Shown here piece by piece: positions 53,793 through 59,600 of a DNA stretch of 59,600 bases. Below the pieces are notes generated by a model, which did no database searches, was not told the origin of the DNA, and worked only from the letters and a program-made list of their open reading frames with translations. Source of the stretch: Actinobacteria bacterium HGW-Actinobacteria-7 (GTDB lineage Bacteria; Actinomycetota; Coriobacteriia; Anaerosomatales; PHET01); NCBI GenBank assembly GCA_002841275.1, contig PHET01000014.1, forward strand, positions 1-59,600, written 5' to 3'. The translations under genes were made by a program, and so were the position numbers. The stretch's first letter is position 1. Each line of letters opens with the position of its first letter.

Positions 53793-54095
53793 GTACTCAC
53801 TCCCTGGTGCTGCGAGGTCTTGCCTTCTTAATCGAGCTATCGGCACGACATCGGCCCAATCTTAGCGCTTGGCGCTCATACGTCGAGGAAAACGTCGTCA
53901 TATTGTGACCTCCGTCACACATTTCGCCGAGGGTAGCCAGCTGGGTTGCCCCGTTTGGGCGACCACGCGGCGCGGCTGTGGGCCGGGTGCTACTCGTTCG
54001 CCACACCCAGCCGATGCCAATCCGTGTTATGCTTCTACGTTCGTGCTCGCGCGCGACAGTAGTAGTGCCCCTTAGTGCATCGGAGTTTGAGCCTC
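53793..54095. other. Intergenic region between phospholipase C-like gene and typA
   Basis: 303 bases between two divergent genes, so both promoters should lie here. The only clear motif is the Crp/Fnr-type dyad at 53904-53919. A hexamer TATGCT at about 54027-54032 is a possible typA -10, without a good -35. No small ORF was convincing. Confidence 0.6.
53904..53919. promoter_or_regulatory. Crp/Fnr-family binding site
   Basis: TGTGA-CCTCCG-TCACA matches the Crp consensus half-sites exactly with the 6-base spacer. It lies 112 bases upstream of the phospholipase C-like gene and 177 upstream of typA. Control of the secreted enzyme is more likely, but direction is not proved. Confidence 0.55.
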
Positions 54096-55910
<1,815 letters not shown>

Positions 55911-55988
55911 ATACGCACCCCGGTTCCCCCTCTTTTATGCATCCGCGCTATGATGCGGCGGTGACTTCCTGAGAGAGTAAGGGGAACC

Positions 55989-57254
55989 ATGGGGCGCTTT
56001 GGCGTGCATTCCGAGGTTGGCAAGCTGCGTAGCGTGCTGATGCACCGTCCGGGCCTGGGCCTAGAGCGGCTAACGCCGGCGAACCGGCACGAATTCCTCT
56101 ACGACGATGTGGTCTCAGTCGAGCTGGCCGCCGCGCAGCACGCAGAGTTCGCCGAGGCGTTCACCAGCCGCGGCGTCGAGGTGCTCTACCTGCAGGATCT
56201 CCTTGCCGAGGCGCTCGAGGCCTCCGTGGATGCCCGGCATCACATCGTGGACCGGGCCGTGTCCGGCTACACCGTGGGGCTCTCGATGGTGGGCGAGCTG
56301 CGCTCGTGGCTGTTCGCGCTGAGCAGTCAGCGACTGGCCGAGGTGCTGGTGGGCGGTCTGCTGATCTGCGAACTCGATGGCGTGGACATCGAGCGGCTCA
56401 CGCGCCATTCGCTGGGCGCCGTGATGGCCGAGCCGACCTCATTCGTGCTGCCACCACTTCCCAACACGATCTTCACGCGCGATTCGAGCGCCTGGCTCTT
56501 CGACGGCGTGGTCCTGCCGCCGCTGTTCTGGCACGCACGCCGCCTGGAAGTCGCCAACATGTCGGCGATCTACCGACACCACCCGATGTTTGCCGACGAG
56601 GAGTTCAACTTCTGGTACCCGCCCGCAGGTGACGCGGGCCGGTTCGCCGTAGAGGACTTTGGCCAGGTGGCGTCGCTCGAGGGCGGCGACCTGATGGTCA
56701 TCGGCAATAAGACCGTGCTTGTGGGCATGGGTGAGCGCTCGACGGGCCGCATGGTCGAGCACATCGCGCGAGCCCTGTTCGACAGCGGCGCCGCCGAGCG
56801 GGTCATCGCCGCACGTATGCAGGTTGACCGCTCGTATATGCATATCGACACTGTGTTCAACCTCGTCGACTACGATGCCGCGACCGTGTTCGAGCCGGTG
56901 ATCGACTCGATGGGTGTGTACAGCATCCGCCCGGGTGCGCGCGACAGGTTCGACATCACCCAAGAAGAGGGACTGCTGCCGGCCGTGGCAAGCGCACTAG
57001 GGGTCAAGAAGCTCCGCGCGATCCCCACCGGCGGCGACGCCTTCCAGCGGGCGCGCGAGCAGTGGGACGACGCCAACAACGTGGTCGCGCTCGAGCCCGG
57101 CGTGGTGGTCGCGTACGCCCGCAACACCCGCACCAACGCGAACCTGCGCGCCGCCGGCATCGAGGTCATCGAGTTCGAAGGCTCCGAGCTGGGCAAAGGC
57201 CGCGGCGGCTGCCACTGCATGACGTGTCCCGTGGCCCGTGACGGGCTGGGGTAG
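55989..57254 (+). CDS. arcA: Arginine deiminase
   Basis: Hydrolyses arginine to citrulline and ammonia, an energy and acid-tolerance step in anaerobes. 421 residues. Catalytic sites are visible: PNTIFTRDSSAW (Asp), the ASLEGGDL segment (Glu), H285 in MHIDTVF, and the nucleophile C408 in GGCHCMTCP. No arcB, arcC or arginine transporter is next to it, so the pathway must be completed elsewhere. AAGGGGAA lies before the ATG. Confidence 0.97.
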   Translation: MGRFGVHSEVGKLRSVLMHRPGLGLERLTPANRHEFLYDDVVSVELAAAQHAEFAEAFTSRGVEVLYLQDLLAEALEASVDARHHIVDRAVSGYTVGLSMVGELRSWLFALSSQRLAEVLVGGLLICELDGVDIERLTRHSLGAVMAEPTSFVLPPLPNTIFTRDSSAWLFDGVVLPPLFWHARRLEVANMSAIYRHHPMFADEEFNFWYPPAGDAGRFAVEDFGQVASLEGGDLMVIGNKTVLVGMGERSTGRMVEHIARALFDSGAAERVIAARMQVDRSYMHIDTVFNLVDYDAATVFEPVIDSMGVYSIRPGARDRFDITQEEGLLPAVASALGVKKLRAIPTGGDAFQRAREQWDDANNVVALEPGVVVAYARNTRTNANLRAAGIEVIEFEGSELGKGRGGCHCMTCPVARDGLG

Positions 57255-57277
57255 GGCGCGACGAGATGGGGGAACAC

Positions 57278-57886
57278 ATGAATCACGACCTGGTGCTCGC
57301 CGAATACAACTCTCTGCGCGGTGAGATTCTCCAGATCAACCAGCAGATCAAACACCTATTTCAGATCACCATGACCGCGGTCTTGGCCATCCTGGCCTGG
57401 GGAATCTCGGCGAAGGATTGGATTATTCTGCTTACGCCCGCCCCGATAATGCTTGTGTCTGTGCTGATGATGCTTTCCGAGATGGAGTCCATGTTTCGCA
57501 TTGCGACGTACATCATGGTGTTCATCGAGTCAGAGCACCCGGAGCTGAACTGGGAGACCCGAATTCAGCACGCCGGTGGCGAGCGCGGACGGGCCGAAAA
57601 GTATAATAACGTCGCCATCATGGTCTCGTACCTGGCATCCGCCGTTGTGAGCCTCTACATGTCCTACTCCATCGCCACCAACAGCTCACCTGTCAAGGAT
57701 GACGCGAGTGGCTGGGTCGTGCTTGCCGTGGCGGCAGGGACAGTGGCGCTCGCCCTTCTTGCAGGCTGGCGCATAGCGCGCAACCGCGTGGGAGTCGAGG
57801 ATGTTCACGTGAAGGTCTGGGAGACGGTCAAACACCGCGAGAAGCATGCGCTTAGGGACGCAGCAGAACACGCTGGCGATTCCTAG
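57278..57886 (+). CDS. Membrane protein of unknown function beside the integron integrase
   Basis: 202 residues from the ATG at 57278 (GGGGGA six bases earlier); an ATG four codons upstream is possible. A charged N-terminus (NSLRGEILQINQQIKHLFQ) resembles a coiled coil. Two helices follow (about 30-65), then an extended soluble part, and two helices in the C-terminal half (about 110-165). The DNA is less GC-rich and uses more AT-ending codons than the flanking arcA, as is common in transferred genes. Proteins of this general pattern are often found in mobile gene cassettes, but no attC was found around it. Family not recognised. Confidence 0.65.
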   Translation: MNHDLVLAEYNSLRGEILQINQQIKHLFQITMTAVLAILAWGISAKDWIILLTPAPIMLVSVLMMLSEMESMFRIATYIMVFIESEHPELNWETRIQHAGGERGRAEKYNNVAIMVSYLASAVVSLYMSYSIATNSSPVKDDASGWVVLAVAAGTVALALLAGWRIARNRVGVEDVHVKVWETVKHREKHALRDAAEHAGDS

Positions 57887-57898
57887 GTTTGGACCTAG
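57883..57898. repeat. Small perfect hairpin between the membrane gene and intI
   Basis: CTAGGT-TTGG-ACCTAG is a perfect 6-bp stem with a tetraloop that includes the stop codon of the membrane gene. There is no T-run. Its role is unknown. Confidence 0.4.
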
Positions 57899-57990
57899 CT
57901 GGCAAGATAGTGGCAAGCGACGGGTAAGTAGGCGGGCGCATGCTGACGGGTACGCGCCCCGTGCCAAGCACCTCGAAAGCGACCCCGCCG

Positions 57991-58974
57991 ATGAGCCCGT
58001 ACGACTGCCCGGCCGAGAAGCCCCGCCTGATGGAGCAGCTGCACCGCCTCGCTCGCGCACGTCACTACAGCCCCCGGACCGAGCAGGCGTACTGCCGCTG
58101 GGTGAAGCGGTACATCCGCTTTCACGGCATGCGCCATCCAGCAGAGATGGGTGCCGAGGAGGTCAACGCGTTTCTGGGCCATCTGGCGGTTGACCAGAAG
58201 GTGAGCGCCTCAACGCAAACCCAGGCGCTCAGCGCGCTGATCTTCCTGTACAGCGGGGCCTTTGGGATCGAGTTGGGCGACCTGGGGCAGGTGGTGCGGG
58301 CCCGGAAGTCCGACAGGCTGCCGGTGGTGATGACACGCGACGAGGTGCGGCAGGTGCTCGAGCAGCTCGACGGGGAGCACTGGCTGATGGCGTCGTTGAT
58401 GTACGGGTGCGGGCTGCGGCTGATGGAGTGTCTGAGCCTGCGCGTGAAGGATCTCGATTTCGACGGCAACGAGATCACCGTCCGCAACGGCAAGGGCGCC
58501 AAGGACCGTGTGACGATGCTGCCGAACTCGCTCAAGCCGGAGCTGAAGGAACAACTGAGCCGGGCCAAGGCGGTTCACGAGCGGGACCTCGCCGACGGGT
58601 GGGGCCGTGTGGTGTTGCCCGACGCGCTCGACCGCAAGTTCCCGGCGGCGGGTGCGTCGTGGGGCTGGCAGTGGGTCTTTCCACAGATGAACCGGTGGCA
58701 CGACTCGAAGACCGGAAACCAAGGGCGACATCACGTCCACGAGACGATCCTGCAACGGGCCGTGAAGGAAGCGGTTCGGCGCACGGGGTTGCCCAAGCCC
58801 ATCGGGTGCCACACGTTTCGCCACTCGTTTGCGACGCACCTGCTTGCGGCGGGTTACGACATCCGGACGATCCAGGAGTTGCTGGGTCACAAGGACGTGG
58901 GGACGACGATGATCTACACCCATGTTCTCAACAAAGGAGGGCATGGTGTGCGCAGTCCGATGGATGGACTGTGA
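57991..58974 (+). CDS. intI: Integron integrase (IntI-type tyrosine recombinase)
   Basis: Site-specific tyrosine recombinase that inserts and excises gene cassettes at attI and attC. 327 residues from the ATG at 57991; a longer start at 57940 adds 17 non-conserved residues. Catalytic residues are in place: R143 (GCGLRLME), K168 (GKGAKDR), H274-x2-R277 (HTFRHSF), H300 (GHKDV) and nucleophile Y309 (IYTHV). The IntI-specific insert before the HxxR box, the one XerC/D lack, is present ([25 protein letters not shown]). The C-terminus [14 protein letters not shown] also fits IntI. All motifs are intact, so it should be active. It is followed by a thioredoxin-like selenoprotein gene. Confidence 0.96.
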   Translation: MSPYDCPAEKPRLMEQLHRLARARHYSPRTEQAYCRWVKRYIRFHGMRHPAEMGAEEVNAFLGHLAVDQKVSASTQTQALSALIFLYSGAFGIELGDLGQVVRARKSDRLPVVMTRDEVRQVLEQLDGEHWLMASLMYGCGLRLMECLSLRVKDLDFDGNEITVRNGKGAKDRVTMLPNSLKPELKEQLSRAKAVHERDLADGWGRVVLPDALDRKFPAAGASWGWQWVFPQMNRWHDSKTGNQGRHHVHETILQRAVKEAVRRTGLPKPIGCHTFRHSFATHLLAAGYDIRTIQELLGHKDVGTTMIYTHVLNKGGHGVRSPMDGL

Positions 58975-59042
58975 TGGCGGGGCCGCAGGCTGCTACCATC
59001 GGGGCGACGAGCACCTACCGACCATGCCGATCAGGAGCGCCC

Positions 59043-59357
59043 GTGACCAGCACGATAACCATCCTGCACACGAACGGCTGCGGCGGAGCGCCGCTCGCCA
59101 TCGAGGCCGGCACGGCCGTGGCCGCCCAGCACGACGATGTCGTGGTCGAGACGGTCCTGATCGAGGAGAGCGCCGATGCCATCGAGCGCGGATTCCGAGG
59201 CTCGCCGACCGTGCTGGTCAACGGTAGCGATGTGGAGCCAGACTCACAGACGCCCGTGGGATCGATGGGTTGACGACGCTACCGAGTGCCCGGTCAGGGC
59301 ATCAAGACCTATCCAAGTGCCGAGATGATCGCCGAGGCGCTCACCCGCAGCCGATAG
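59043..59357 (+). CDS. Thioredoxin-like protein with in-frame UGA, probable selenoprotein
   Basis: 104 residues if the UGA at 59271-59273 (residue 77) is read as selenocysteine, 76 if it stops. The N-terminal part matches small thioredoxin-fold proteins (GCGGAPLA with an early Cys, then GFRGSPTVLVNGSDVEPD). The frame stays open for 27 codons after the UGA and reads RRYRVPGQG...YPSAEMIAEALTRSR, the C-terminal end that the family needs. The UGA lies where relatives have a conserved Cys (CR-Y). A SECIS-type hairpin follows (59287-59301). CAGGAG is upstream of the GTG start. Function is likely redox, substrate unknown. Confidence 0.8.
59287..59301 (+). promoter_or_regulatory. Candidate bacterial SECIS element
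   Basis: The 5-bp stem TGCCC/GGGCA, extended by a G-T pair at its base, encloses the loop GGTCA. The first loop G lies 18 bases after the UGA. Bacterial SECIS hairpins place a short loop with a G at its start about 16 to 37 bases after the UGA, and the E. coli fdhF loop contains GGUC as here. This is direct support for selenocysteine insertion by SelB. Confidence 0.7.
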
Positions 59358-59405
59358 GCGCACGCCGCGCCGCCGCGCGCAGCCCCGCCTTCAGCCGGCT
59401 TATGC

Positions 59406-59520
59406 AGACTGTACATGCCAATAACGAGCCACCAACTCGTGTGGCGCGTCGCCACCGCGTGACGGATATCAAAGAAAGCGCCATGCTGCTCACTGGGGCT
59501 TTTGAAGACTGTATACATGC
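59406..59520. repeat. Pair of near-identical direct repeats 100 bp apart
   Basis: AGACTGTACATGC at 59406-59418 and AGACTGTATACATGC at 59506-59520 differ by a TA insertion. Their starts are exactly 100 bases apart. Such spaced repeats occur in integron attI sites, but this is only an association. Confidence 0.5.
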
Positions 59521-59521
59521 A

Positions 59522-59528
59522 GTTAGAC
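59522..59528 (+). other. GTTAGAC core-like recombination site
   Basis: GTTAGAC matches the integron core consensus GTTRRRY and directly follows the second repeat. No matching inverse core (GTCTAAC or another RYYYAAC) lies within 140 bases upstream. It could therefore be an attI-type simple site or a chance match; a 7-base degenerate motif has low weight alone. Confidence 0.3.
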
Positions 59529-59600
59529 GGAGTTGTCCCGGTGCGGGCTTGTCACTCCACCTGCTCTCGAGATTCCATGGATAGTCATCGGCTCGCTCAT

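Larger units (their letters stand above)
59358..59600. other. Non-coding stretch downstream of the selenoprotein gene, to window end
   Basis: 243 bases with lower GC than the rest of the window in their right two thirds. Contains a perfect 6-bp hairpin (GTGGCG-CGT-CGCCAC at 59441-59455), near-identical repeats 100 bp apart and a GTTAGAC core-like site. No convincing ORF was found. The right edge is cut by the window. Confidence 0.6.

Noticed and set aside
53793-54095. Cyclic-di-GMP riboswitch upstream of the phospholipase C-like gene
   Set aside because: A GCCGATAGC stretch looked suggestive, but the conserved GEMM core and paired stems could not be drawn.
57887-57990. attI site upstream of the intI start
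   Set aside because: No GTTRRRY core is present on either strand in this short spacer, and the genes to the left do not form a cassette array.
59271-59273. The UGA as a simple stop or a nonsense mutation in a pseudogene
   Set aside because: The frame continues with family-like sequence, a SECIS-type hairpin sits at the correct distance, and relatives carry Cys here. A dead gene would not be expected to keep all three.
59418-59528. attC site ending at GTTAGAC
   Set aside because: No RYYYAAC partner complementary to GTTAGAC lies at attC distance, and the required L'/L'' pairing was not found. Kept only as a possible attI-type core.

Overview
The window is a GC-rich bacterial chromosome segment with dense, short-spaced and often overlapping genes. 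The best guess for the host is a deep-branching, probably anaerobic Actinomycetota of the Coriobacteriia type. This is an inference from the CGAAC-N4-GTTCG SOS box, the rpsF-ssb-rpsR-rplI-dnaB block, rubrerythrin, arginine deiminase, DUF169, a Gram-positive teichoic-acid operon and a likely selenoprotein. Taxonomy cannot be settled from the sequence alone.

Layout. 1-2.0 kb: the end of a TrkH potassium channel, a secreted OB-like protein and tRNA-Gly(CCC). 1.9-6.4 kb: an M23 peptidase behind an SOS-like box, then rpsF-ssb-rpsR-rplI and dnaB. 6.6-17.4 kb: a FAD protein, purA, cca, purD, a HemN-like radical-SAM enzyme, purE, an orphan type IV pilin and a TIGR00300 enzyme. 17.4-25.7 kb: a membrane protein with an HMA-like tail, msrB and a copper-handling operon (TauE/SafE-cupredoxin fusion, anchored cupredoxin, three-HMA CopA, DUF7282 lipoprotein). 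25.8-32.7 kb: an HD-GYP phosphodiesterase, a LysR regulator, hisG, an aldo/keto reductase, rubrerythrin and small membrane proteins.

32.6-37.2 kb: a minus-strand glycine betaine/choline-type ABC operon ending in a DUF169 gene. 37.4-40.3 kb: a phosphoesterase, an Ada-like alkyltransferase and a glycosyltransferase. 40.4-42.9 kb: a PadR-controlled envelope operon behind a striking 38-bp dyad operator. 43-44.9 kb: psuK-psuG for pseudouridine salvage. 44.9-52.3 kb: a six-gene minus-strand teichoic-acid operon (three CDP-glycerol transferase genes, TagD, TagG, TagH). 52.4-57.3 kb: a secreted zinc phospholipase C-like protein, typA and arcA.

57.3-59.6 kb is the most unusual part. A small membrane protein is followed by a complete integron integrase (IntI). 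Next comes a thioredoxin-like gene with an in-frame UGA that is followed at the right distance by a bacterial SECIS-type hairpin (GGUC loop), so it is probably a selenoprotein. Beyond it lies a less GC-rich stretch with near-identical repeats 100 bp apart and a GTTAGAC core-like site. This could be the edge of an integron recombination region, but no attC site could be shown inside the window.
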